NCBI RefSeq assembly: GCF_014192915.1
Contig: NZ_JACHYN010000025.1
Location: forward strand, 1-64,000
Direction: 5' to 3'
Length of the DNA: 64,000 nucleotides
Source of the DNA: Azospirillum sp. OGB3
GTDB taxonomy: Bacteria; Pseudomonadota; Alphaproteobacteria; Azospirillales; Azospirillaceae
Of this stretch, positions 1-8,078 are shown piece after piece. Under the pieces are notes generated by a model that made no database searches, was not told the DNA's origin, and saw only the letters and a list, made by a program, of their open reading frames with translations. The first letter of the stretch is position 1; each line of letters opens with the position of its first letter. A program made the translations under genes and the position numbers.

Positions 1-62
1 ATCCCCGACAGGGCAATGAGGGCGGCGGCGCTGACGGTGGCGAGGAAGATCTTGTTTTTCAT
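1..62 (-). CDS. N-terminus of an exported protein (cut off by window edge)
   Basis: Only the first 20 or so codons are inside the window. On the minus strand an ATG at position 62 opens a frame reading MKNKIFLATVSAAALIALSG, which is a typical Sec signal peptide: a lysine-containing n-region, then a hydrophobic alanine/leucine-rich core. The rest lies beyond position 1, so the function cannot be read. No strong ribosome binding site is visible just upstream. The AT-rich stretch at about 100-230 on its upstream side would suit a promoter for it. Confidence 0.5.
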   Translation of the reverse strand, partial: MKNKIFLATVSAAALIALSG

Positions 63-123
63 GATGCAATCCAGGGCGAGTGTTGCTTCTGAAGCCAGCG
101 TCCCAGATTTCACGCCCCAATTA

Positions 124-139
124 CTTGACGGCCGTCAAG
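124..139. promoter_or_regulatory. 16-bp perfect palindrome, possible operator
   Basis: The sequence CTTGACGGCCGTCAAG is a perfect inverted repeat without a spacer. It lies in an AT-rich stretch about 60 bases upstream of the leftward exported-protein gene, where an operator or promoter is expected. A second hyphenated repeat, AGAAC-aac-GTTCT, follows at 151-163. The binding protein is unknown. Confidence 0.35.
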
Positions 140-388
140 AATTTGAAGAAAGAACAACGTTCTGATTTTCCATATCTTGCTTATTTTTATCATAATTCCG
201 ATAGATTGCCCGTGAGAGTGAGGATGCGGCGAGGGTGTGTGGCTTGCAAAGAGTTGCGAAACTTCACTGTGAAGCAGCGCACGGACGGAACCCCGCAGTT
301 TCCATTATTGTCAACGCGTTCCCGTGCCAATCGGCATCGAAACCCCACGCCGGTTCACACCCGGCCGAGTGGCGCCACATGTGCCGAC

Positions 389-521
389 AGGCGAGCTGGT
401 TCTGCCGTGGGCAGGCTGCGAGGCGGCGCAAGAGGGCGGACGGTGCTGCGGTCCCGGTGCGCACGGATGTGGCCAACCACAGCAGGTCATCCCAGGATTC
501 CTCGGCCAAGTGCAGGCGCGC
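389..521 (-). pseudogene. Tn3-family transposase fragment
   Basis: A minus-strand frame carries a stretch resembling part of the C-terminal region of Tn3-family transposases: an EESWDDLLWLATSVRTG segment followed by LLRRLAACPRQNQLA. In intact proteins this is followed by the LREIGR...LF..DW segment, but here the similarity stops at once and the frame continues into unrelated sequence. No resolvase and no 38-bp terminal repeats were seen. It is a decayed remnant of a transposon that once passed through this site. Confidence 0.6.
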
Positions 522-1017
522 TGAGCTGCCGATCAATGGTGCAGCAATCCGTAATCGGCCGTGCGGTCAGCCCGCCGCCTCGGCCAGGGTCGTCAGACCG
601 ATACTGGCGCGCCCGGGACGACTGGCGCCGACGGCTCGGATGCGGACCTCGTTTCCAGCCGGGGAGGGCGCTTTGTGCGATGGAGGCCGACGCTTACGGG
701 GAAGCCCGGCCACACCAGCTTGCTACCGGGCCCGGCATCGGCCATGATTGGCGCGCCATGATGATCGTCGCCCTCCAGAACCGTCCTCTCTTGCGCGCCG
801 GTTGCGTGCATGCAGGCACGTCCGCCCCGGATCTGGACCGCTAGGCAGCGCCCCGGTCCAGAACTGGGGCTCCACATTCCCGACATCGCCGCAGTTGAGG
901 AAGATCCGCGTGTCATGCGGGCAATCCCTCTGGCTTGTTCTGTTGGCCGCCGCCGCGGCCGACCGCTTCCCAGCCTCGCCATCGAATTTCCGGATCCACG
1001 CACGAAAGGATAGAACC
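522..1017. other. No recognisable gene
   Basis: About 500 bases between the Tn3 relic and the Rnk-like gene. Several overlapping open frames exist on both strands, as expected in GC-rich DNA, but none shows a recognisable protein motif or a good start. The last 20 bases hold the ribosome binding site (GAAAGGA, about 1004-1010) of the next gene. It may be further decayed transposon DNA. Confidence 0.4.
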
Positions 1018-1410
1018 ATGCCCTCTCCAGACCTGTTTCCGGCTGTCACGCTGTCATCCGACGACTACGCCCGCCTGCTCGTTCTTGCAGCCGCTTCCGC
1101 GGCATCGGAACCTGATGTCTCCGACTATCTGGGCGCGGAACTCGAGCGAGCGATGGTGGTACGGTCAGGCGAGGTCATGCCGACCGTGGTTGCGATGAAC
1201 GCGCGTGTCACCTTTCGCAACGAGGCGACCGGACGGGTCCGGACCGTTACCCTCGTCTATCCATCGGAGGCCGACTTGGCCGCGGGAAGGGTGTCGGTCC
1301 TGACGCCGATCGGCGCCGCGCTCATCGGTGTCGCCGAAGGGCACTCGATCTGCTGGTACACGCGTTCGGGGGAGGCCAAGACGCTGACCGTGCTGGAGGT
1401 GGAAAAATAA
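1018..1410 (+). CDS. rnk: Regulator of nucleoside diphosphate kinase-like protein (GreA/GreB superfamily)
   Basis: A 130-residue protein. The C-terminal half (about 55-128) is a GreA/GreB-type C-terminal domain: VTFRNEATGRVRTVTLVYP, then DLAAGRVSVLTPIGAALIG, then a closing strand ending in VLEVEK. The N-terminal part is a short helical Rnk-like region. Rnk proteins bind RNA polymerase near the secondary channel but lack the Gre coiled-coil tip. The ATG at 1018 is chosen because GAAAGGA lies 7 bases upstream. Longer upstream in-frame starts would add a low-complexity, non-homologous extension. It appears monocistronic. Confidence 0.85.
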   Translation: MPSPDLFPAVTLSSDDYARLLVLAAASAASEPDVSDYLGAELERAMVVRSGEVMPTVVAMNARVTFRNEATGRVRTVTLVYPSEADLAAGRVSVLTPIGAALIGVAEGHSICWYTRSGEAKTLTVLEVEK

Positions 1411-1556
1411 GAGCGCGGTATTCCTCATCGCCGACATGCGGCGAACGAACCGGGGCCAGGGGGGCGGATGCGTCTGGTGCCTCCGGTCTTGGCGCTCTGG
1501 ACAGCATGTTGCAGCGAGGTTCCGCAAGCCGAAGACATCCCTTTTCAGGTCGCTGC

Positions 1557-1781
1557 TCACGCGACGCGGGCGGGCTTCGGGCGTCCAAGATCAAGCATGC
1601 GGTTAAGGATCTCGACGGCGACCGAGATTTCCGTGCGCTGCGTGGGGTCGGTTTCGGCGGTGCCGCTGAACGCGTCGGCGGCGGCCGGCGGCACGATCCG
1701 AATGGCATGATCAGACCGCGACGGCAGAAAAAGGTAGGCCTTCTGCCGTGACGCCCCGAGTCCCACAACCGGCCGCCTCAC
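1557..1781 (-). CDS. Small hypothetical protein
   Basis: A 74-residue minus-strand frame of unknown family. The C-terminal two thirds has strong G/C third-position bias and an amphipathic segment around ISVAVEILNRMLDLG, suggesting real coding sequence. The first 25 residues look less protein-like, so the true start may be further in. No clear ribosome binding site was found. The remaining bases between 1411 and 1830 show nothing else. Confidence 0.35.
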   Translation of the reverse strand: MRRPVVGLGASRQKAYLFLPSRSDHAIRIVPPAAADAFSGTAETDPTQRTEISVAVEILNRMLDLGRPKPARVA

Positions 1782-1830
1782 TGCGACAAGGCCTCACCGA
1801 GCCAGGAAAGTCCGTCCTCGCAACAGCACG

Positions 1831-2229
1831 CTAGTCGGTATCTGATCTCCCCGTAGGCCGGGTGACCTCATCCCATGCTTGGACGGTGAGGTGCTTGGCG
1901 ATCCGACCATCCCGCAAATCAAGGGTCATCGACGCCATCACATGGCACCCGTCAGGATAGGCGCACTCCTCAACGAAGGCGGCGCGGTCCGCCCCAACCA
2001 CCTCTCGACCGACGCGATGCGTCATGTTCCGTGAGCAGACATCACGCCAGAACGCCGCAATCGCCTCCTTGCCCGACAACGTCATCGGTGAACTGGGCGG
2101 GCGGCTGCGATCGACGATGACCATTTCGGCATCATCAGCGTACAGACCCGCCAGGGTGGCGGCGTCACTGTGTTCAAGGGCCTGTTTCAGGTCATCGAAT
2201 TTGAAGGACTCGGTTGCGGATGCCGCCAT
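1831..2229 (-). CDS. SnoaL-like / NTF2-fold protein
   Basis: A 132-residue protein with the layout of the SnoaL-like NTF2 superfamily: an N-terminal helix (FKFDDLKQALEHSDAATLAGLYADDA), the family's DAEMVIVD strand, a GKEAIAAFWRDVC helix, and a C-terminal sheet ending in DGRIAKHLTVQAWDEV. Members include ketosteroid-isomerase-like enzymes and ligand-binding proteins, so no substrate can be assigned. The ATG at 2229 is preferred because AAGGGG lies 7 bases upstream. A longer in-frame extension has no homology-like features. It seems to stand alone on the minus strand. Confidence 0.75.
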   Translation of the reverse strand: MAASATESFKFDDLKQALEHSDAATLAGLYADDAEMVIVDRSRPPSSPMTLSGKEAIAAFWRDVCSRNMTHRVGREVVGADRAAFVEECAYPDGCHVMASMTLDLRDGRIAKHLTVQAWDEVTRPTGRSDTD

Positions 2230-2862
2230 GGCACACCCCTTGAGAATGAGTCGACCCAACCGCGCTAAGATACTCTCCCGTAAGCCGGAAATCCGTAGCG
2301 CGGACGGGCGACAGACGCGCGGATGAGGCGCCCCGTCCCGCCCCTTCGAAGCTCTGACCAGACGAATTTGAAGGCGCCGGACCCGATCGACCGGCCGCTG
2401 ATCTCCAAGCACAAGAATTTGGCGGCATGGTGCCAGCGGTGCCACATCCGCAATGACCGGGAGCATCACCGCCGTCGGTTCCGGCTTACGATCCTCCAGC
2501 GGAAGGCGATTGGGGATCTGTTTGAGGGGACATATCGGCGCTGGTGAACCTCATCGGTGGACCTGTAGCGGCAGAATCACTCGACTCCGCGTCGCAGGCG
2601 CAAGAGGAGCACACCGTCGAGGCCGAGCGCAGCGCCGTCATCACCGCATGCCCCGCCGATGTGGCTGCCGAGTTCGCCGCGCGTACAAGGAGATGAACGA
2701 GGCGGCTGATGGCTACGGTCCTTGGGCTCGCCAGCTTGACCACGAAATTCGAAGCCCCCGGTAATCCTGCTTGTTCTTGCGCAACGATTCCCGGCCGGCC
2801 GGCCGGCACTGTCGACTCCGACACCGCTCATGAGCATGCGGCCTCGGTTGGAGACACCATCA
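2230..2862. other. Intergenic region with two possible tiny reading frames
   Basis: No gene is clear here. On the plus strand, a GTG at 2544 opens a 50-codon frame with good codon bias, ending at 2696. An ATG at 2693, with AAGGAG immediately before it, opens a 23-codon frame that overlaps that stop. The pair could be two coupled leader-size genes or one gene broken by a frameshift. No family was recognised. 2230-2543 shows nothing. Confidence 0.25.
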
Positions 2863-2993
2863 TGCCCAAAGATCTGCAAGCCTTCATCCACGAGACTCGA
2901 AAGGCCACCACCGCGCTGATGCGGAGCATCGCCCACATGACGCTGGACCGGCACGACGACGCAGGTCGCGCCGCCAAGACGGCAATCCATTGA
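2863..2993 (+). CDS. Small helical hypothetical protein
   Basis: A 43-residue plus-strand protein starting at ATG 2863 (MPKDLQAFIHETRKATTALM...), predicted to be almost entirely helical and charged. TTGGAGA lies about 10 bases upstream. Its TGA stop shares one base with the ATG of the ABC binding-protein gene that follows (TGATG), so translation of the two may be coupled. No family was recognised. It is either a small first gene of the uptake operon or a leader frame. Confidence 0.4.
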
Positions 2994-3997
2994 TGGCATC
3001 TCCCATGATCCACACGAACCGCCGCGCCGCGCTGGCGGGGCTCGCCACCCTGCTGGCCCTTCCCGTTCTCCGCCGCCCCGCCGCAGCTGCCACGGCCCCC
3101 CTCCGGCAACTGACTCTGTGGGGGCCACCGGCGGGACCGTCGATCACGCTGGTCCATGCCATCGCCTCCGGCCTTCTCCGCCCGGTTGCCGACAAGGTGG
3201 TGTTCAAGGCGTGGCGCACGCCCGACGAGTTGCGCGCCGGACTGACCTCCGGCACCATGCAGACCTTCGTGCTGCCGACCCAGTCCGCCGCCAACCTGTT
3301 CAACAAGGGGCTCGGCGTCCGGCTGGTCAACGTGATGACCAACGGTCTGCTCTATCTGCTGTCCGCCGATCCATCGCTGACTGCGGTGGCCGCGCTGAAA
3401 GGCCGGAGCGTCGCGATCCCCTTCCGCAACGACACGCCGGAATACGTGTTCCGGCGCCTCCTGGCGGCGGAGCGGCTGACCGTCGACGGCGATGTCGCCC
3501 TTCAATTCACGGGCACGCCGATGGAAGCGATCCAGCTTCTCGTGACCGGACGGGCCGACACCGCCCTGCTGCCCGAGCCGGCAGCCTCCGCCGCCATCCT
3601 GCGCGCCGGGATGGCCGGAAAGACGGTGACTCGCGTCCTCGACATCCAGCAAGCCTGGGGCACCGCCACCGGGTTGGCGACCGTGCTCCCGCAGGCCGGC
3701 CTCGGCGTTTCCGGCGCCTTTCTGGCGGAGCACCCCGCTACCGTCGAGACGCTGCACGACGCGCTGGCCAAGGCGACCGCTTCGGTCAACGCCGACCCGG
3801 CACGGGCCGCCAACGACGCGGCAGCGCCGCTCGGCCTGCCCTGGCCGGTCATCGAGCAGGCGATTCCCCATTCCAATCTGGTCGCCCAACGCGCCAGCGC
3901 CGTCCGCGAACCAATGGAGGCCGTCTTCCGCGCCCTGGCGGAGTTCGACCCGAAGATCATCGGCGGGGCGCTGCCGTCGGCGGACTTTTATCTGTGA
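2993..3997 (+). CDS. ABC transporter substrate-binding protein, NMT1/SsuA-like (NitT/TauT family)
   Basis: A 334-residue periplasmic solute-binding protein. The N-terminus (NRRAALAGLATLLALPVLRR then an AAAA stretch) is a signal peptide with a twin-arginine-like start. The mature part has NitT/TauT-type features: LWGPPAGPSITLVHAIASG, then LKGRSVAIPFRNDTPEY, where a LxGKxIxxp..gs pattern is normal, and a TGRADTALLPEPAAS segment. Family ligands are sulfonates, nitrate, pyrimidine precursors and similar small molecules, so the ligand cannot be named. The ATG at 2993 overlaps the preceding stop. ATG 3005 is an alternative start. The permease follows 8 bases later. Confidence 0.85.
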   Translation: MASPMIHTNRRAALAGLATLLALPVLRRPAAAATAPLRQLTLWGPPAGPSITLVHAIASGLLRPVADKVVFKAWRTPDELRAGLTSGTMQTFVLPTQSAANLFNKGLGVRLVNVMTNGLLYLLSADPSLTAVAALKGRSVAIPFRNDTPEYVFRRLLAAERLTVDGDVALQFTGTPMEAIQLLVTGRADTALLPEPAASAAILRAGMAGKTVTRVLDIQQAWGTATGLATVLPQAGLGVSGAFLAEHPATVETLHDALAKATASVNADPARAANDAAAPLGLPWPVIEQAIPHSNLVAQRASAVREPMEAVFRALAEFDPKIIGGALPSADFYL

Positions 3998-4005
3998 GGT
4001 GCGGC

Positions 4006-4830
4006 ATGACGACGGCGCGCGCCGACGCGGTTCTCGACCGGCTGGGCCGGGTCGGGCAATTCCTGTGGTCGGGCTGGGCCGGGCTGGCCGGGCTGGCCCT
4101 GTTCGCGGCGCTTTGGCAGGCGGGGCATGAGCGCTACGGTGACTTCATCCTGCCGGCCCCGCTGGCGACCCTGGCCGCCGGACTGACCATCGCTGCCGAT
4201 CCCGCCGCCTGGGAGCTGGCCGGACAGACCACGCTGCGCGCGGTCGAGGGCTTCGCGCTGGCCGCCTTCGCCGGGGCGGCGGGCGGGCTGGCCGCCGGCT
4301 ATTCGCCGGCGACGATGCGGCTGGCCCGCCCGATCCTGACTGTCCTGCTGGGGGTCCCGCCCATCGCCTGGATCGTGCTGGCGATGATCTGGTTCGGCTC
4401 CACCGACGGCACGATCATCACAACGGTGCTGGTCGCCGCGACCCCGGTGGTCTTCGTCGGCGTCGCCGAGGGCGCCGTCACCCGCGACCGCGGGCTGGAC
4501 GACATGGCCCGCGCCTTCGGCGCCGGACCGCTCGCCCGGCTGACCACGCTCGGGCTGCGCCACGTCGCCGCCTTCCTGTTCCCGGCGCTGACCGTGGCGC
4601 TGGGGTCGGCCTTCAAGGTGGCGGTGATGGCCGAGCTTCTCGCCAACACCGGGGGCATCGGCGGCGCGCTGGCCGCCGCCCGCGCCAACCTCGACGTGGC
4701 CGAGGCGCTGGCCTGGGTGCTGATCGCGGTGACCGGGCTGATCGTGGTCGAGTACACGCTGGTCCACCCCATCCGGTCCGAGTTCGAACGCTGGCGCAAC
4801 GCCGCGCGCCCCTGGGGTGTCAAGCGCTGA
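4006..4830 (+). CDS. ABC transporter permease, NitT/TauT family
   Basis: A 274-residue inner-membrane permease of the SsuC/TauC type with about six hydrophobic segments. The cytoplasmic EAA-like loop that contacts the ATPase is visible as DDMARAFGAGPLARLTTLGL, and the usual LGVPPIAWIVLAMIWFG segment precedes it. It starts at ATG 4006, preceded by GAGGTG. It pairs with the upstream binding protein. Unusually, its ATPase gene lies beyond the TonB-dependent receptor gene at 7305, so the receptor is embedded inside the ABC operon. Confidence 0.88.
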   Translation: MTTARADAVLDRLGRVGQFLWSGWAGLAGLALFAALWQAGHERYGDFILPAPLATLAAGLTIAADPAAWELAGQTTLRAVEGFALAAFAGAAGGLAAGYSPATMRLARPILTVLLGVPPIAWIVLAMIWFGSTDGTIITTVLVAATPVVFVGVAEGAVTRDRGLDDMARAFGAGPLARLTTLGLRHVAAFLFPALTVALGSAFKVAVMAELLANTGGIGGALAAARANLDVAEALAWVLIAVTGLIVVEYTLVHPIRSEFERWRNAARPWGVKR

Positions 4831-4933
4831 CCGCCAAGGCGGCGCCAGCGGGAAAAATCGATCGTGCACGCTGCTTTTCCGCCTCGAACTTGACCGCGGA
4901 CAAACAGCCCGCCCGAAAGGCCGATAAAATGCG

Positions 4934-4946
4934 AACGACAATCATT
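4934..4946 (+). promoter_or_regulatory. Fur-box-like site upstream of the TonB-dependent receptor
   Basis: AACGACAATCATT matches the core of the Fur consensus AATGATAATCATT at 11 of 13 positions and lies about 46 bases before the receptor ATG, in a short AT-rich stretch. Fur or a related alphaproteobacterial regulator (Irr, Mur, Zur-like) would repress the receptor when metal is plentiful. This is pattern matching only. Confidence 0.4.
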
Positions 4947-4991
4947 TGCATTTAAGCCCGAGACATCGGCTTTTCCGGGGAAACGAGCACC

Positions 4992-7277
4992 ATGACGACA
5001 CGGGGACAGGCCGGCCAAGCGGCGTTCCGAACAGCGCGAGCGGACACCGCCAACCGCGCGCCCATCCTTCTGGCCGGACTGGCCCTGGCCTCTCTGGGCG
5101 CCGCGGCCTCGCCGCCGGCCCACGCGCAGTCGGCGGCGCCGGGAGCCGCCGTCGTCCTCGCACCCGTCATGGTCGAGGGGCAGGCCGACAGCGCCGAGGC
5201 GACCGCCCGCCGCCGTCTGGAGGCGATCCCCGGCGGCACCGCCCTGGTGGCGGAGGAGGATCTGGCCGGCAAGGCGAACGTCACCGTGTCCGACGCGCTG
5301 TCCGGGGTGCCGGGCGTGGTGGTGCAGAACTTCTTCGGCGGCAACGACCAGCCGCGCATCCAGATCCGCGGTTCCGGGCTCCAGCAGAATCCGGTGGAGC
5401 GCGGCATCCTGGCCCTGCAGAACGGCCTGCCGCTGAACCGGGCCGACGGTTCCTACATCGTCGGGCTGGCCAACCCGCGGCAGGCGGAATTCACCGAGAT
5501 CTACCGCGGCTACACCGCCAACCGGCTGGGCGCCAGCATGCTGGGCGGGGCGATCAACTTCATCTCCCCCACCGGCTCCTCCGCGCCGGGCTACCGGCTG
5601 GGCGTCGAGGGCGGCAGCTTCGGCCAGTTCAACACGAGCCTGCAGGCCGGCGGCAGCGCCGGAAATCTCGACGGGCTGGTCCAGGTCCAGCGCAGCCAGC
5701 GCGACGGCTATCGCGACTACAACAGCTCCGAGCGCACCGGCTTCGACGCCAATGTGGGCGCCGTGCTGTCCGACAATGTCACCACCCGCTTCTTCGCTGG
5801 CTACACCGACCTGTCCTTCGACGTGGCCGGCCCGCTGACCCGCCAGCTTCTGGAATCGAACCCCAAGGCGGTCTACACCGGCCCCCGCGTGGTCAACGGC
5901 GTCGCCACCAATCCGGGACCGAACGTCGTCCGCGACCGGCCCGAGCGCGAGGCCAAGCAGTTCCGCGCCGGCAACCGGACGACGGCGACCTTCGGGGCGC
6001 ACCTGCTGGACGTGGCGCTGGGCTACACCCACACGGACGACACGTTCCGCTTCCCGATCTCCTCGGGCGTCCGCAAGACGGAGGGCGGCGACGTCACCGC
6101 CGTCGCGCGCTACGCCTACAGCCCCGACGCGAGCCAGCCCCTGCCGCTGTTCGAGACGACCCTGCGCTACGTCGTCGGCTCGGCGGACCGCGAGGACTAC
6201 CTGAACAACGCCGGCAGCCAGGGCGCCCTGTTCGGACGCAGCACACTGGACGCCTCCACCCTGGCGCTCCACGGCGGCCTGAACCTGCCGCTCGGCAACG
6301 CGGTCACCCTGTCCCCGGCGGTCACCGTCACCCACGCCACGCGCGAGAACGACGACACCTTCGGCGCGGCGCGGCGGCCGACCATCGCCTTCAACCCGGC
6401 CAACCCGCGGGTGGCGCTGCCCGCCGGCTCGATCCCCGCCGGCGACACCAGCTACGACCGCAGCTACACCGGATTCAGCCCGAGCCTCGGCCTGACCTGG
6501 AAGCCGCTGGAGGACCACACCCTCTACGCCGCCGTCAGCCGGAGCTTCGAACCGCCCACCCACGACGACCTGATCGCCACCGTCAACGGCACGCCAAACA
6601 GTAGCGCCGGGCGCCCGAACCCGGCCCAGCCCGGCCTCGTCTCCACTGCCTACCGCACGCCGGACCTCAAGGCGCAGACGGCGACCACCGTCGAGGCGGG
6701 CTGGCGCGGCCACTTCGGGGTCGTCGCGGTCGATGCCGGGACCTATTACTCCTGGGTCAGGAACGAGCTGTTGAGCCTGCGCGACGCCACCGGGGCCTCG
6801 CTCGGCGCAGTGAACGCCGACCGGACGCGGCATTTCGGCGTCGATCTGGGGCTGTCGGCCTTCCTCACCGACCGGCTGAGCGGGCGGATCGCCTACACCT
6901 TCCAGGATTTCCGGTTCCAGGACGACCCAGTGCGCGGCGACAACCGGCTGGCCGGCGCGCCGCGCCACGTCATCAACGCCTCGGCGCGCTACGACATCAC
7001 GACGGCGCTGTCGGTGGGGGCCGAGGTGGACTGGTATCCCGGCAGGACCCCAGTGGACAACATGAACAGCGTCTACACGGACAGCTACGCCACCGTCGAC
7101 CTGCGCAGCACCTACGCCATCAACGAGCGTGTCAGCGTCTATGGCGAGGCGCGCAACATCTTCGACGCGACCTACGCCTCCTCGACCCTGATCGTCGATC
7201 AGGCGTCGCCCACCCAGGCGGTCTATCTGCCGGGCGACGGGCGAGCCTTCTACGCCGGCCTGAAGGTCAGCTTCTGA
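4992..7277 (+). CDS. TonB-dependent outer-membrane receptor
   Basis: A 761-residue receptor. A signal peptide (about 1-45, ending AHAQ) is followed by a possible TonB box (APVMVEG, about 57-63). The plug domain includes TVSDALSGVPGVVVQN, RIQIRGSGLQ and the LGASMLGGAINFISPTG motif. A beta-barrel follows and ends in the terminal aromatic signature LKVSF. It takes a scarce ligand across the outer membrane using TonB/ExbBD energy. It lies between the permease and ATPase genes of an ABC importer, which suggests that the two act in series on one substrate. The Fur-like site suggests metal, siderophore or metal-complex uptake, but this is inference. Confidence 0.93.
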   Translation: MTTRGQAGQAAFRTARADTANRAPILLAGLALASLGAAASPPAHAQSAAPGAAVVLAPVMVEGQADSAEATARRRLEAIPGGTALVAEEDLAGKANVTVSDALSGVPGVVVQNFFGGNDQPRIQIRGSGLQQNPVERGILALQNGLPLNRADGSYIVGLANPRQAEFTEIYRGYTANRLGASMLGGAINFISPTGSSAPGYRLGVEGGSFGQFNTSLQAGGSAGNLDGLVQVQRSQRDGYRDYNSSERTGFDANVGAVLSDNVTTRFFAGYTDLSFDVAGPLTRQLLESNPKAVYTGPRVVNGVATNPGPNVVRDRPEREAKQFRAGNRTTATFGAHLLDVALGYTHTDDTFRFPISSGVRKTEGGDVTAVARYAYSPDASQPLPLFETTLRYVVGSADREDYLNNAGSQGALFGRSTLDASTLALHGGLNLPLGNAVTLSPAVTVTHATRENDDTFGAARRPTIAFNPANPRVALPAGSIPAGDTSYDRSYTGFSPSLGLTWKPLEDHTLYAAVSRSFEPPTHDDLIATVNGTPNSSAGRPNPAQPGLVSTAYRTPDLKAQTATTVEAGWRGHFGVVAVDAGTYYSWVRNELLSLRDATGASLGAVNADRTRHFGVDLGLSAFLTDRLSGRIAYTFQDFRFQDDPVRGDNRLAGAPRHVINASARYDITTALSVGAEVDWYPGRTPVDNMNSVYTDSYATVDLRSTYAINERVSVYGEARNIFDATYASSTLIVDQASPTQAVYLPGDGRAFYAGLKVSF

Positions 7278-7304
7278 CATCCGACATCTGAAAGGCATCC
7301 TGCC

Positions 7305-8078
7305 ATGACCCGCGAAACGACGGGCACCGCCCCCTCTCTGACGCTGTCCGGCATCGGCCACGCCTATCTCGGCCGCACGGTCCTCGACGCCGTGGACCTG
7401 TCGCTGGCCGCGGGCGAGGTGGCGGCGCTCGTCGGCCCCTCGGGCTGCGGCAAAAGCACGCTGGCGCACATCGCCGCCGGGGTGGTCGAGCCGTCACGGG
7501 GCCGCGTCGCGCGGCGCTACCGCCGCCACGGCATGGTGTTCCAGGACCCGCGCCTGCTGCCCTGGGCGACGGCGCGGGCCAACATCGCCTACCCGTTGCG
7601 CCTGCTCGGTCTGCCCCGCCGCGAACGGCGGGAGCGAGCGGAGGAGGCCGCGCGTCGTGTGGCGCTCGACCGCGCCGACCTCGACAAGTTCCCCGTCGAG
7701 CTGTCGGGCGGCATGCGCCAGCGTGCCGCCATCGCGCGGGCGCTGGCGATCGACCCCGACTTCGTCTATTTCGACGAGCCTTTCACCGCGCTCGACGTCG
7801 CCCTGAAGCGCCGCATGCAGGATTTGGTGATCGAGGCCGCGCGTGGGGCGCGGTTCGGCGCCCTGTTCATCACCCATGACCTGATGGAGGCGGTGCGCAT
7901 CGCCCACCGGGTCGTGGTCATGGACGCGCAGGGGCGCGGCATCGCCGGCACGCGCGCCGTTCCCAGCGAACCGGGCGCGCGCGACGACGGCACCGTCTAC
8001 CGGCTGGTCGCCGGGTTCCTGTCCGACGACCCGCTGTTCCGCCACATCCACGACATCGACGAAAGGCGGACGCAATGA
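7305..8078 (+). CDS. ABC transporter ATP-binding protein, NitT/TauT family
   Basis: A 257-residue ATPase with Walker A GPSGCGKS (44-51), Q-loop VFQDPRLLPWATARANI, signature LSGGMRQRAAIARAL, Walker B VYFDEPF and switch His in LFITHDLMEAV. It is the SsuB/TauB type and should energise the permease encoded at 4006. It starts 27 bases after the receptor gene. Its stop overlaps the start of the first NnrS-family gene (ATGA), so the NnrS proteins belong to the same transcription unit. Confidence 0.92.
   Translation: MTRETTGTAPSLTLSGIGHAYLGRTVLDAVDLSLAAGEVAALVGPSGCGKSTLAHIAAGVVEPSRGRVARRYRRHGMVFQDPRLLPWATARANIAYPLRLLGLPRRERRERAEEAARRVALDRADLDKFPVELSGGMRQRAAIARALAIDPDFVYFDEPFTALDVALKRRMQDLVIEAARGARFGALFITHDLMEAVRIAHRVVVMDAQGRGIAGTRAVPSEPGARDDGTVYRLVAGFLSDDPLFRHIHDIDERRTQ

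Noticed and set aside
4831..4991. Riboswitch (cobalamin or thiamine type) before the TonB receptor
   Set aside because: The gap is only about 160 bases and the conserved boxes of those riboswitches could not be found; a Fur-like site explains the region better.
4299..7469. A very long open frame on the minus strand (over 1000 codons) opposite the permease and TonB-receptor genes
   Set aside because: It is antisense to well-supported genes, is rich in Arg/Gly/Gln without domain motifs, and reflects the G/C third-position bias of the true strand.
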